Source of the DNA: Streptomyces sp. ATexAB-D23
Lineage (GTDB): Bacteria; Actinomycetota; Actinomycetes; Streptomycetales; Streptomycetaceae
NCBI RefSeq assembly: GCF_000373645.1
Contig: NZ_KB892046.1
Location: 1 to 64,000, forward strand
Length of the DNA: 64,000 bases
Direction of reading: 5' to 3'
Shown here: piece after piece, positions 36,748 to 44,950 of the stretch
Layout: each line of letters begins with the position of its first letter
Position numbering within the stretch: position 1 is the stretch's first letter
The notes under the pieces: model-generated
Databases searched by the model: none
The model's input: the letters and a program-made list of their open reading frames with translations, nothing else
What the model was told of the DNA's origin: nothing
Program-made: the position numbers and the translations under genes

Positions 36748-36784
36748 GCACAAGTGAGAATTTGTGCTGGGATTCGCGTAGTAT
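36748..36784. promoter_or_regulatory. LysR operator dyad and leaderless LysR promoter
   Basis: GCACAA-N8-TTGTGC (36748-36767) is an inverted repeat in the 56-nt gap between the divergent EamA and LysR starts. TAGTAT (36779-36784) is a -10 box whose start of transcription would fall on the LysR ATG at 36792. Confidence 0.55.
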
Positions 36785-36791
36785 CGCTTAT

Positions 36792-37718
36792 ATGTTGAAC
36801 CTGGAGCGCTTGCGCACCCTGGATGCCCTGGCCCGGCTCGGTTCGGTCAGTGGTGCCGCCGAGGGGCTGCACGTCACGACGTCGGCCGTGTCGCAGCAGA
36901 TGGCGAAGCTGGAGCGGGAGGTGGGGCAGCAGCTTCTCGCCAAGAACGGGCGCGGGGTGCGGCTCACCGACGCGGGGCGGCTGCTCGCCGACCACGCGGC
37001 CCGCATCCTCTCGCAGGTCGAGCTGGCCCAGTCCGACATCGAGGCCCAGCGGGGCGAGGTGGTGGGGGAGATCCGGCTCGGAGCCTTTCCGACGGCGGCC
37101 CGGGGCCTCTTTCCCGCGACGCTGCTGGCCCTGCGCGCCGGACATCCCGAGCTTCGGGTACGCACCCTGGAGCTGGAGCCCGAGGCCGGTATCCGGGCGG
37201 TGCTCAGGGGCGACATCGATCTGGCGGTGGTGCTGGACTGGAGCAACAAGCGGCTCCCGGTGCCCGGCGGCCTGACCAAGGCGGAACTTCTGGACGACGC
37301 CCCGGACATCGCGATGGCGGCCGGGCATCCGCTCGCCGGGCGGACCGAGGTCGACCTGGAGGACTTCGCGGAGGACGACTGGGTGTCCTGGCCGGAGGGT
37401 GAATTCTGTTACGACTGGCTGATGTTCACCCTCCGCTCCAAGGGTATCGAGCCCCGCATCGCCCACCTCGCGGGCGAGCACCACACACAGCTCGCGCTGA
37501 TCGCCGCCGGTATGGGCGTCTGTGTGGCGCCCAGGCTGGGGCGCGGGCCGGTGCCCGAAGGGGTGCGGCTCGTGCCGGTGCGCCAGAAGATGCGGCGGCA
37601 CGTCCACGCGGTGTGGCGCACGGACGCGGACCGGCGGCCGTCGATCCGGGCGGCGGTCGCGGCTCTGCGCGAGGCGGGCCGGGAGCTGGACGAACCCTGG
37701 AGGGAGGGGGGCCGGTAG
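36792..37718 (+). CDS. LysR family regulator
   Basis: The 308-aa protein has the LysR helix-turn-helix at its start (MLNLERLRTLDALARLGSVSGAAEGLHVTTSAVSQQMAKLEREVG) and a periplasmic-binding-like effector domain (GEIRLGAFPTAARGLFPATL onward). ATG 36792 is chosen since the frame before it is not LysR-like and the -10 box is placed for a leaderless transcript. Likely target is the divergent EamA exporter. The effector is unknown. Confidence 0.87.
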   Translation: MLNLERLRTLDALARLGSVSGAAEGLHVTTSAVSQQMAKLEREVGQQLLAKNGRGVRLTDAGRLLADHAARILSQVELAQSDIEAQRGEVVGEIRLGAFPTAARGLFPATLLALRAGHPELRVRTLELEPEAGIRAVLRGDIDLAVVLDWSNKRLPVPGGLTKAELLDDAPDIAMAAGHPLAGRTEVDLEDFAEDDWVSWPEGEFCYDWLMFTLRSKGIEPRIAHLAGEHHTQLALIAAGMGVCVAPRLGRGPVPEGVRLVPVRQKMRRHVHAVWRTDADRRPSIRAAVAALREAGRELDEPWREGGR

Positions 37719-37727
37719 CGGCGGCGG

Positions 37728-38204
37728 TCACCCGTTGTCCGGGCCGGGGAGTTTGCTGAAGTCCCAGCTGGTGATGGTGGTGGGGGTGAGACGGAGCCAG
37801 GCGTGGCGGTTGTCGTGGGGCATTGTCTCCATGCCGAAGTACTTGGCCGCGAACAGCCTCTCGGGCGTGTCGAGTTCCGGGCAGGGCTCGCCGGTGCGGG
37901 GGGCCTCGCCGATGAAGGACGCGTCGCCCGCGAGTTCTACGCCGCGCAGCTCGCCGTACTCCACGCCGTCGTCGATCACCACGGCGATGCGCGGGTCGCG
38001 GCGCAGCTGTGACCACCGCAGGCTCCGGGTGATCGAGTAGAGCCAGAGCGAGCCGCCGTCCCAGCAGAACCAGAGCGCGCCGGCATGCGGGCGGCCGTCC
38101 GCGCCGACGGTGGCGACCCGGCAGGTCCGCTGCCGGGTGAGATAGGCGTCGCGCTCCTCGTCCGTCATCATGATCCGGCGGCCCCGGCGCTGGGTGACAG
38201 CCAT
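37728..38204 (-). CDS. PPOX-class split-barrel (F420/FMN) protein
   Basis: The 158-aa protein has the split-barrel fold: MTDEERDAYLTRQRTCRVATVGADGRPHAGALWFCWDGGSLWLYSI, then QLRRDPRIAVVIDDGVEYGELRGVELAGDA. Actinobacterial members bind F420 or FMN and reduce a range of compounds or degrade heme-like molecules; which applies here cannot be told. ATG 38204 follows AGGAGG. It ends 10 nt from the convergent LysR gene. Confidence 0.82.
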   Translation of the reverse strand: MAVTQRRGRRIMMTDEERDAYLTRQRTCRVATVGADGRPHAGALWFCWDGGSLWLYSITRSLRWSQLRRDPRIAVVIDDGVEYGELRGVELAGDASFIGEAPRTGEPCPELDTPERLFAAKYFGMETMPHDNRHAWLRLTPTTITSWDFSKLPGPDNG

Positions 38205-38360
38205 GGATTGCCTCCTGCTGCTGGTCGAGGACGAAGGTGAACTGACTGAGTGTCAGGAATCATGGCGTCTCTTCCTTCGTCACGCAATGGGGGCTACCCT
38301 CGCGCGCCCCGGTCCGGCGCCGACCCCGGCCCGGCCGACCCGCCGCCGAGAGGGGCCGCA

Positions 38361-39017
38361 GTGCCGTCCAGGGAACAGCTCGCCGCGCAGACCGACCCGG
38401 CCACCACCGCACTGCTGACCGTGGAATGCCAGGAGGGGGTGGTGGGACCCGACAGCGCACTGCCCGAACTCGCCGGGGCGGCGGTGGCGTCGGGTGCGCT
38501 GCGGCAGGTGGCCCGGCTGGTCGCCGGAGCCCACGAGGCCGGTGTCCAGGTGGTGCACGCGGTCGCCGAGCGCCGTCCCGACGGCCGGGGCGCCAACCGC
38601 AACGCCCGCCTCTTCCGCGCCGCCGGCCGGCTTCCCGTGCAGCAGCACCCCGGCACCGCGGCGGTCCGGATCGCCGCACCCATCGAGGTCACCGGTGAGG
38701 ACCTCGTCGTCCGGCGGCTGCACGGGCTGTCCCCGCTGGCGGGCACCGATGTGGACGCCCTCCTGCGCAACCTCGGCTGCCGCACCCTCGTGGTCACCGG
38801 GGTATCGGCCAACGTCGCCGTGCCCAACGCGGTCTTCGACGCGGTCAACCTCGGATACACCGCGGTCGTGCCGGCCGACGCCATCGCGGGCGTGCCCGCC
38901 GACTACACGCCCGTGATGGTCCGCAACACCCTGGCGCTCGTCGCGACGGTGACCACGACCGACGAGCTGCTCGACCGCTGGCGCAACGCGGGGGCCGGGG
39001 CCGGCACGCGGGCATGA
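38361..39017 (+). CDS. Isochorismatase-fold protein lacking the catalytic triad
   Basis: The 218-aa protein has the cysteine-hydrolase (isochorismatase-like) fold: TALLTVECQEGVVG near the start, VVHAVAERRPDGRGANRNARLF, and TLVVTGVSANVAVPNAVFDAV in the second half. In active family members the triad is Asp-Lys-Cys. Here the positions hold Glu22, Arg118 or Arg119, and Ala153, so all three are changed. It is probably a binding protein or has a different chemistry. GTG 38361 follows GAGAGGGG; an upstream ATG at 38250 gives a non-homologous tail. Confidence 0.78.
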   Translation: MPSREQLAAQTDPATTALLTVECQEGVVGPDSALPELAGAAVASGALRQVARLVAGAHEAGVQVVHAVAERRPDGRGANRNARLFRAAGRLPVQQHPGTAAVRIAAPIEVTGEDLVVRRLHGLSPLAGTDVDALLRNLGCRTLVVTGVSANVAVPNAVFDAVNLGYTAVVPADAIAGVPADYTPVMVRNTLALVATVTTTDELLDRWRNAGAGAGTRA

Positions 39018-39042
39018 ACCCGGGCCTCCGGCCCCGCCCCCG

Positions 39043-41196
39043 TCAGGCTCCCAGGGACTTCCGCAGGAAATCCAGCTCCAGCCGCAACAGCCCGCTCGCG
39101 GTGCCGTCCCGGCCGACCAGGTGACCGGCGCCGGACAACGGCAGCACCGTGTGCGGGCGCCCGGCGGCCAGGAGGGCGGCCGAGAACCGGAGCGTGTGGG
39201 CGACGGCCACGTTGTCATCGGCGAGGCCGTGCACCAGCATGAGCGGACGGACCAGGGCCGCGGCCTCGTCCAGCAGTGAGTTGCGCGCGTAGTTCTCCGG
39301 CAGCACGTCCGGGTGGCCCAGGAACCGTTCCTCCCAGTGCGTGTCGTAGAGCCTCCGGTCCGCGGGCGCCGCGCCCGCCACCGCCGCGTGGAAGACGTCC
39401 GGATGACGCAGTACGGCGGCCGCCGCGAGGTATCCGCCGAACGACCAGCCGCGCACCGCGACCCGCGTCGTGTCCAGCTCCGGACGGTCCCCGGCGACCG
39501 CGTGCAGCGCGTCGATCTGATCCTCCAGTACAGCCGTCAGCCGGTCGCCGTGCACCGACTTCTCCCACGCCTCGCCCCGCCCCGGCGTGCCCCGCCCGTC
39601 CGTGACGAGCACCGCGAACCCCTGCTCCGCGAACCACTGGGCCACCGCCGTCCACCACGTCCGCACCTCCAGCACGACCTGCATGCCGTGACCGGCGTAC
39701 GGGCTGAGCAGCACCGGCAGCGGACCCGACTCGGGGCGGTGCCAGGACGGCAGGTGGAGCCGGCTGCGCAGTTCCCGCCGGCCCAGGCGGAGCGCCAGTG
39801 GCCGGGGGGTGACGAGCGGTTCCTCGGCCAGGACGGCGATCCTGCCCGCCTCGGCTCCGGAGCGCAGCACCGTCACGGTCTGCCCCTTCGGGGTCCTGCT
39901 GTCGAGCACCACGGTCGGGCCGCCGACCGCCGCGGTGTGCACGCCGGGTGCGCCGGAGACCCGGACGGGGCCCTCGTCCCGGCCCGTGGTGTCGTACGAC
40001 CAGACATGGATCTCGGTCGGTTCCCCGCCCGCCGTGAAGTACACCCGCCCGTCCGCCGCGCCGATCACCTCGCGGACCTCCAGGCCCGGTGGTGTGACGG
40101 TGTCGCCGATGGCGAGGCCTTGGGTGTCGCCGCCGGGCCGCGCCGGGACGACGAGTGCCCCGTCGGACAGCCGCAGCGGGGTGCCGGGGCGCAGCGCGAC
40201 CCAGGCGGGGTCGTGGGCGTGGTGCAGCGTCCGGGTCGCACCGGACTCCGCGTCCACCGCCAGGACGTGGACGGACCGCTGGTCCCGGGTCTGTACGCAG
40301 ACCAGCGGGCCCCGGCCGTCCCAGCGCGCCGCCACGACGTACTCGAACGCCCGGTCCGTCCACGCCGCTTCGGGATGCCCCTCGCCCGCGGCCTCGGGCA
40401 GACGGACAACGACCCGCTCGCCCGAGACCCGCACCACGTGCAGCGACACCTTCGCGTTGGCCGTACCGGCGGCCGGGTACGCCACCTCGCGGGGCGGCCG
40501 TCCCGGGTCGGAGGGGTCCGCGACGTACCGGCGTGCGACGCCGGCCGTGTCCACGCGGGCCACCAGCAACGCGTCCCCGTCCGGGGACCACCAGTAGCCG
40601 CGCGACCGGCCGATGGACTCCTGCGACACGTAGTCGGACAGGCCGTACGTGACGTGCTCGCCGTCCGGTCCGGCGAGCGCCCGGTCGCCCGTGCCGTCGG
40701 CCCGTACCGTGCGCAGCGCGCCCCCGGCGACGTACGCGATCAGGGAGCCGTCGGGCGAGGGGCGGGGGTCGACGGCCGGTCCGGCCGTGCGGACCCGGCG
40801 GGGCGCGCCGCCGTCCGTGGGGACCACCCAGAGGGCGCCGCGGAGCGCGAAGGCCGCCAGACGCACGGAGGCGTCGGTGGCGTAGGAGACCACGCCGGAC
40901 GAGGTCTCGTGGGCCCGCTCCCGCCGGGCCCGTTCCTCCGGCGGCAGCTCACCGGCCGGCCCGTCCGCGAGACCGGGCCCGAGCGGGTCGGCCAGGAGCC
41001 TCTCCGCGCCGTTCTCGTGCAGCCAGAGCCGGCTCACCGGGTCGGTGCCCGACGTGCCCCGGACGAACAGCACCCGCGCGCCGTCGGGGGAGACGGTGAA
41101 CTGCCGGGGCACCCCCAGCGAGAAGCGCCGGGTGCGGGCGAACTGGTCGGGGAAGCGGTCGACGGCGGCGGCGCGGGTGCCGGAGGGGTGGGTCAT
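39043..41196 (-). CDS. S9 family peptidase (prolyl oligopeptidase/DPP-like)
   Basis: The 717-aa protein has an N-terminal beta-propeller region (about 20-450) and a C-terminal alpha/beta-hydrolase domain. The triad is serine in GWSFGGY near residue 570, aspartate in GLADDNV near 655 and histidine in GAGHLV near 690. No signal peptide is seen, so it probably acts in the cytoplasm on short peptides. It is a single-gene unit. Confidence 0.88.
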   Translation of the reverse strand: MTHPSGTRAAAVDRFPDQFARTRRFSLGVPRQFTVSPDGARVLFVRGTSGTDPVSRLWLHENGAERLLADPLGPGLADGPAGELPPEERARRERAHETSSGVVSYATDASVRLAAFALRGALWVVPTDGGAPRRVRTAGPAVDPRPSPDGSLIAYVAGGALRTVRADGTGDRALAGPDGEHVTYGLSDYVSQESIGRSRGYWWSPDGDALLVARVDTAGVARRYVADPSDPGRPPREVAYPAAGTANAKVSLHVVRVSGERVVVRLPEAAGEGHPEAAWTDRAFEYVVAARWDGRGPLVCVQTRDQRSVHVLAVDAESGATRTLHHAHDPAWVALRPGTPLRLSDGALVVPARPGGDTQGLAIGDTVTPPGLEVREVIGAADGRVYFTAGGEPTEIHVWSYDTTGRDEGPVRVSGAPGVHTAAVGGPTVVLDSRTPKGQTVTVLRSGAEAGRIAVLAEEPLVTPRPLALRLGRRELRSRLHLPSWHRPESGPLPVLLSPYAGHGMQVVLEVRTWWTAVAQWFAEQGFAVLVTDGRGTPGRGEAWEKSVHGDRLTAVLEDQIDALHAVAGDRPELDTTRVAVRGWSFGGYLAAAAVLRHPDVFHAAVAGAAPADRRLYDTHWEERFLGHPDVLPENYARNSLLDEAAALVRPLMLVHGLADDNVAVAHTLRFSAALLAAGRPHTVLPLSGAGHLVGRDGTASGLLRLELDFLRKSLGA

Positions 41197-41232
41197 GGCG
41201 ACACCATGGCAGGCGGAACGGCCCGCGCGGCG

Positions 41233-41276
41233 CCCGGGGGCCGCCCGCCCCGGTACGGGGGAGGGCGGACCCCGGG
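41233..41276 (-). terminator. Hairpin between the MFS and peptidase genes
   Basis: CCCGGGGGCCGCCC (41233-41246) pairs imperfectly with GGGCGGACCCCGGG (41262-41275), just past the stop of the MFS gene. Confidence 0.5.
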
Positions 41277-41283
41277 GAGGGGG

Positions 41284-42888
41284 TCAGTGCGTCGGGGCCG
41301 CGGCTGCCTTCGCCGCGGCGCTCTCCTCCGCGAGCCGCTCCATGCCGCTCTGGGTGCGCAGCGGCTTCTCCTTGATGAACAGGACCGCGATCAGCGCCAG
41401 GAACGCGAAGGGCGCGCCGATCAGGAAGACGTCGGCGGTCGCGACACCGTACGCGTGCTCGACCACCTGCCGCGCGGACTCCGGGAGCGTGGTGAGGTCG
41501 GGGACGCCGCTGCCGGCGCCTCCGTTGTCCGCCGCGCCGCCGAAGCCCTTCTTCATCTCGTCGGCCACCCGGTGGGCGAGGACGGCGCCCAGGGCGCTCG
41601 TACCGATGGCCCCGCCGAGGCTGCGGAAGAACGACAGCACCGAGGTGGCAGCGCCGAGTTCGGCGGCGGGGACGTCGTTCTGGGCGGCCAGCACGAGGTT
41701 CTGCATCAGCATGCCGACGCCGACGCCGAGCACCACCATGTAGAGGCTGAGCAGGCCGAACGAGGAGTCGGCGCCGATCGTGGACAGCAGACCCATGCCC
41801 GCGGTCATGATGACGCCGCCCGCGATGAGGAAGCCCTTCCACTTGCCCCGGGAGGAGATGATCTGCCCGGCCACGGTCGTGGAGACCATCAGACCGAGGA
41901 TCATCGGAAGGCTCATCAGACCGGCGGTGGTCGGGGTCTTGCCCAGCGAGATCTGGAAGTACTGCGAGAGGAACACCGTGCCGCCGAACATGGCCACACC
42001 GACCAGCATGCTCGCCACCGTCGTCAGCGCCACGGTGCGGTTGCGGAAGATGTCCAGCGGGATGATCGGTTCCTGGACCCGGGACTCGACCCAGACCGCG
42101 GCGGCCAGCAGGACCACGCCCCCGGTGACGAGTGCGGCGGTCTGCCAGGAGGCCCAGTCGAAGCGGTTGCCGGCGAGGGTCACCCAGAGCAGCAGCGCGC
42201 TGACCCCGCTCATGATGAGGACGGCGCCGACGTAGTCGATCTTCACTTCGCGGCGGACCGTCGGCAGTTTCAGGGTCAGTTGGAGCAGGGCGATGGCGAG
42301 CAGCGCGAACGGCACCCCGATGAAGAAGCACCAGCGCCACCCCAGCCAGGAGGTGTCGACGAGCACACCGCCGATGAGCGGGCCCGCGACCGTGCCGACA
42401 GCGAAGACGGCGCCGAAGATGCCGGAGTAGCGGCCGAGTTCGCGCGGCGGGATGATCGCCGCCATCACGACCTGGGCGAGTGCGGTGAGACCGCCCGCGC
42501 CGATGCCCTGCACGACCCGGCTCACGATGAGCAGCCCGACGCTGTGCGAGAAGCCGGCGACGAGCGAGCCGGCGATGAACATCGACAGGGAGAGCTGGAT
42601 GAGCAGTTTCTTGTCGTACAGGTCGGAGAGCTTGCCCCAGATCGGGACCGTCGCCGTCATGGCGAGCAGTTCGGCCGTGACGACCCAGGTGTACGAGGAC
42701 TGGCTGCCGTGCAGATCGGCGATGATCCGGGGCAGGGCGTTGGAGACGACGGTGGAGGCCAGGATGGCCACGAACATGCCGGCCATCAGGCCCGACATGG
42801 CCTGGAGTATCTGGCGGCGCGTCATGCCTGACGCGGGCCCCTCGATCGCACCGGCGGCGCCGGTTTCGGGTGTGACGGCAGCGGTCAT
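41284..42888 (-). CDS. MFS multidrug transporter, DHA2 (EmrB/QacA) family
   Basis: The 534-aa protein has 14 predicted membrane helices and motifs of drug:proton antiporters: LASTVVSNALPRIIADL in helix 1, WGKLSDLYDKKLLIQ in loop 2-3 and GAVFAVGTVAGPLIGGVLVD (motif C) in helix 5. It lies 106 nt behind the TetR gene on the same strand, so the pair is a self-regulated efflux unit. The drug is unknown. Confidence 0.88.
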   Translation of the reverse strand: MTAAVTPETGAAGAIEGPASGMTRRQILQAMSGLMAGMFVAILASTVVSNALPRIIADLHGSQSSYTWVVTAELLAMTATVPIWGKLSDLYDKKLLIQLSLSMFIAGSLVAGFSHSVGLLIVSRVVQGIGAGGLTALAQVVMAAIIPPRELGRYSGIFGAVFAVGTVAGPLIGGVLVDTSWLGWRWCFFIGVPFALLAIALLQLTLKLPTVRREVKIDYVGAVLIMSGVSALLLWVTLAGNRFDWASWQTAALVTGGVVLLAAAVWVESRVQEPIIPLDIFRNRTVALTTVASMLVGVAMFGGTVFLSQYFQISLGKTPTTAGLMSLPMILGLMVSTTVAGQIISSRGKWKGFLIAGGVIMTAGMGLLSTIGADSSFGLLSLYMVVLGVGVGMLMQNLVLAAQNDVPAAELGAATSVLSFFRSLGGAIGTSALGAVLAHRVADEMKKGFGGAADNGGAGSGVPDLTTLPESARQVVEHAYGVATADVFLIGAPFAFLALIAVLFIKEKPLRTQSGMERLAEESAAAKAAAAPTH

Positions 42889-42994
42889 CGGCTGACGTTC
42901 CTCATTCTCTGGTGACTGGCTCCGCGGTCAGTGGTTCTGCGCGGAGGGGTGGTGCGGTGGGTGACGTGGGCCCGGCGGTGTGTGCCGGTCGCGC

Positions 42995-43597
42995 TCAGGT
43001 CCTCAGGCCGGCGGCCAGCGCGGCGAACGCCTCGCGGTACAGGCCCTGGAAGGTGCGCGTACGGCCCGACGCCACCCAGACCTCGACGGCGGCGCGCACG
43101 GCGGCCAGGGCCACATGCGCGAGGAGCCGGGGATAGAGGTCGGTCTCGGGGTCCTGGCCGAGGCGCTCGGCGACGACGGCGACCATCGCGGTCTCATCGG
43201 CGCCCCGGGCGGCCAGGAAGTTCGGGAGCAGGGCGGGGCTCTTGCGCAGGACCGCCATCTGGAGCTCCCAGCGCTCGTGGTCCTCCTCGATCTGGGCGAG
43301 TTCCTGGGCGATGGCCTCGCTGAGGGCTTCGAGCGCCGAGAGGTGCTCCGGGGCGTTGAGTACGGCCCGGCGGGTCCGTTCGGCGTTCTCCTGGCCGGGG
43401 CGCGTGATCGCGTCCTCCAGGCACGGGAAGTAGTTGAAGAACGTGCGGACGGAGACGCCGACGGCATCGGTGACCGCTTCCACGGTCACATGCTCGAAGC
43501 CGCGCTCGGCCGCCATGCGCAGCGCCGTGCCGGCCAGGGCGTCACGCGTGGCGCGCTTCTTGCGCTCACGCAGCCCCATGGGCGGGTCGTCGCTCAT
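42995..43597 (-). CDS. TetR family regulator
   Basis: The 200-aa protein has the TetR helix-turn-helix (ERKKRATRDALAGTALRMAAERGFEHVTVEAVTDAVGVSVRTFFNYF) and an all-helical ligand domain. ATG 43597 is chosen because the promoter lies directly in front and the frame upstream contains the operator. It most likely represses itself and the MFS gene. Confidence 0.87.
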   Translation of the reverse strand: MSDDPPMGLRERKKRATRDALAGTALRMAAERGFEHVTVEAVTDAVGVSVRTFFNYFPCLEDAITRPGQENAERTRRAVLNAPEHLSALEALSEAIAQELAQIEEDHERWELQMAVLRKSPALLPNFLAARGADETAMVAVVAERLGQDPETDLYPRLLAHVALAAVRAAVEVWVASGRTRTFQGLYREAFAALAAGLRT

Positions 43598-43605
43598 GAA
43601 GGTGC

Positions 43606-43636
43606 ATGCTATGCAATTTTGCAGCCTGGGCAAAAT
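43606..43636 (-). promoter_or_regulatory. TetR promoter and operator
   Basis: On the minus strand, TTGCCC (43633-43628) and TAGCAT (43611-43606) are 16 nt apart and lead to a start of transcription within 2 nt of the ATG at 43597. Overlapping them, ATTTTGC (43616-43622) and GCAAAAT (43630-43636) form an inverted repeat with 7-nt spacing, a fitting TetR operator. Confidence 0.6.
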
Positions 43637-43686
43637 TTTGAACCGGCCGTCCGCATCCCTTCCCGGCGGCCGGGGGCGCTGTTACA

Positions 43687-43708
43687 TTCCGGAAAACCAG
43701 AATTCATT
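43687..43708 (+). promoter_or_regulatory. AT-rich 17-mer before the IclR gene
   Basis: GAAAACCAGAATTCATT (43692-43708), preceded by the palindrome TTCCGGAA (43687-43694), lies 24 nt before the IclR ATG. The same 17-mer with one change is present in front of the thiolase operon at 55449-55465 on the other strand. Confidence 0.5.
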
Positions 43709-43732
43709 TCAGTCTGTGACTGGAGGCTCCCC

Positions 43733-44626
43733 ATGACGGCTGTCCATGATGCTCCTCACGTGCATGTGCCGGTTCGTCGCGAGCTGCCGCCGTCGATGGT
43801 CGAGCGGGTGACGCTGATCATGGACGTCTTCGACGGCAGGACGGCCAGGCTGTCCCTGGAGGAGGTCGCCCGGTCCACCCACCTGCCCAGGTCGACGGCG
43901 CACCGCATCCTCGACCAGCTGGTACGGCTGCGCTGGCTGGAGCACACCGGCCTCGGCTACGGGCTCGGGCGTCGCGCGCTCGGCCTCGGCGGCGGGGACG
44001 GCGCGCACAGCAGGATCCGGGAGGCCGCCGCCGCCCGGCTGCACCACCTCCAGATCAGGACCGGCCTCGTCGTCCACCTGGCCGTCCTGGACGGGGCCGA
44101 GGTGCACTACCTGGACAAGGTCGGCGGGCGCTTCGCCGCTGCCGTCCCCTCCCGGGTCGGCGGCCGGGCACCGGCCCACTCGACCGCGCTCGGCAAAGCG
44201 ATGCTGGCCTGGCTGGAGCCGGAGGACGTCGAGGCCAGGGCCGCCGGGCTCACCGGCCGGCTGACCCGGCGCACCATCGCCGATCTCGGCACCCTGCACC
44301 AGGAGCTCAACCGGGTCCGGCGCCGTCACGGCCTCGCCTTCGAGCGCGGCGAGTGCTTCCCGGACATCGCGTGCGTGGCCGCCGCCGTCCGGGGCCCGGA
44401 GGGGCCGGTCGCCGCGATCTCCCTGGTGGGGGACGCCTGGTCGCCCCTGGAGAAGGTGGCCCCGCTCGTCGTGGACGCGGCGCGGCAGGTGTCCGCCGAG
44501 CTGTTCCCGGAGCGGCAGACCCCGGTGCGGGGCGGGCGGCGGGTGGCGGACGCACCCGAGGAGACGTGGTCGCCGCAGGCCATGGACAGCCTGCTCGCGG
44601 CGGGGCAGTACGGGGACTGGCAGTAG
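43733..44626 (+). CDS. IclR family regulator
   Basis: The 297-aa protein has an N-terminal winged helix (MVERVTLIMDVFDGRTARLSLEEVARSTHLPRSTAHRILDQLVRLRWLEH) and the IclR effector domain (LHHLQIRTGLVVHLAVLDGAEVHYLDKV through GRAPAHSTALGKAMLAWL). ATG 43733 follows TGGAGG. It stands at the edge of the steroid cluster and shares a 17-mer with the thiolase operon promoter, so control of that cluster is likely. The effector is probably a steroid or CoA intermediate; this is inference. Confidence 0.87.
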   Translation: MTAVHDAPHVHVPVRRELPPSMVERVTLIMDVFDGRTARLSLEEVARSTHLPRSTAHRILDQLVRLRWLEHTGLGYGLGRRALGLGGGDGAHSRIREAAAARLHHLQIRTGLVVHLAVLDGAEVHYLDKVGGRFAAAVPSRVGGRAPAHSTALGKAMLAWLEPEDVEARAAGLTGRLTRRTIADLGTLHQELNRVRRRHGLAFERGECFPDIACVAAAVRGPEGPVAAISLVGDAWSPLEKVAPLVVDAARQVSAELFPERQTPVRGGRRVADAPEETWSPQAMDSLLAAGQYGDWQ

Positions 44627-44652
44627 GGCGGGAGCGGGGCGGGAACGTATAC

Positions 44653-44805
44653 GGCCCTGCTGGTCCTGCCGGCCCTGCTGGTCTCGCCGGTCCCGCCGGT
44701 CCCGCCGGTCCCGCTGGTCCCGCTGGTCCCGCCGGTCCCGCTGGTCTCGCCGGTCTCGCCGGTCCCGCTGGTCCCGCTGGTCCCGCTGGTCTCGCCGGTC
44801 CCGTA
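44653..44805. repeat. Minisatellite: 17 units of a 9-bp repeat
   Basis: Seventeen tandem copies of GGTCCCGCT with variants GGTCTCGCC, GGTCCCGCC and GGCCCTGCT lie between the IclR and hsaB genes. A 20-bp unit beginning GGTCCCGTACG is then present twice in tandem (44797-44816 and 44817-44836). Read on the minus strand the 9-mers would encode Gly-Pro-Ala, collagen-like, but no start or ribosome binding site supports a gene. The remainder of 44627-44950 shows nothing else. Confidence 0.85.
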
Positions 44806-44950
44806 CGCGTTCGGCAGGTCCCGTACGAGTTCGGCAGGCGTCGCCGGCCCCGCCCGGTCCCGCCGGCCCCGGTGTGAGTGCTCACCCGGCGTTCTCGACC
44901 CCGTACGCGACCGCCCGGCGCTCGCTCCCCGTACCCGCCGCCCGGCGCTC

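Noticed and set aside
39313..42831. 1172-aa plus-strand frame opposite the peptidase and MFS genes
   Set aside because: Antisense shadow crossing two real genes and their intergenic terminator.
44653..44836. CRISPR array
   Set aside because: The repeats are 9 bp and directly tandem, with no spacers. No cas genes and no other array-like pattern are present in the window.
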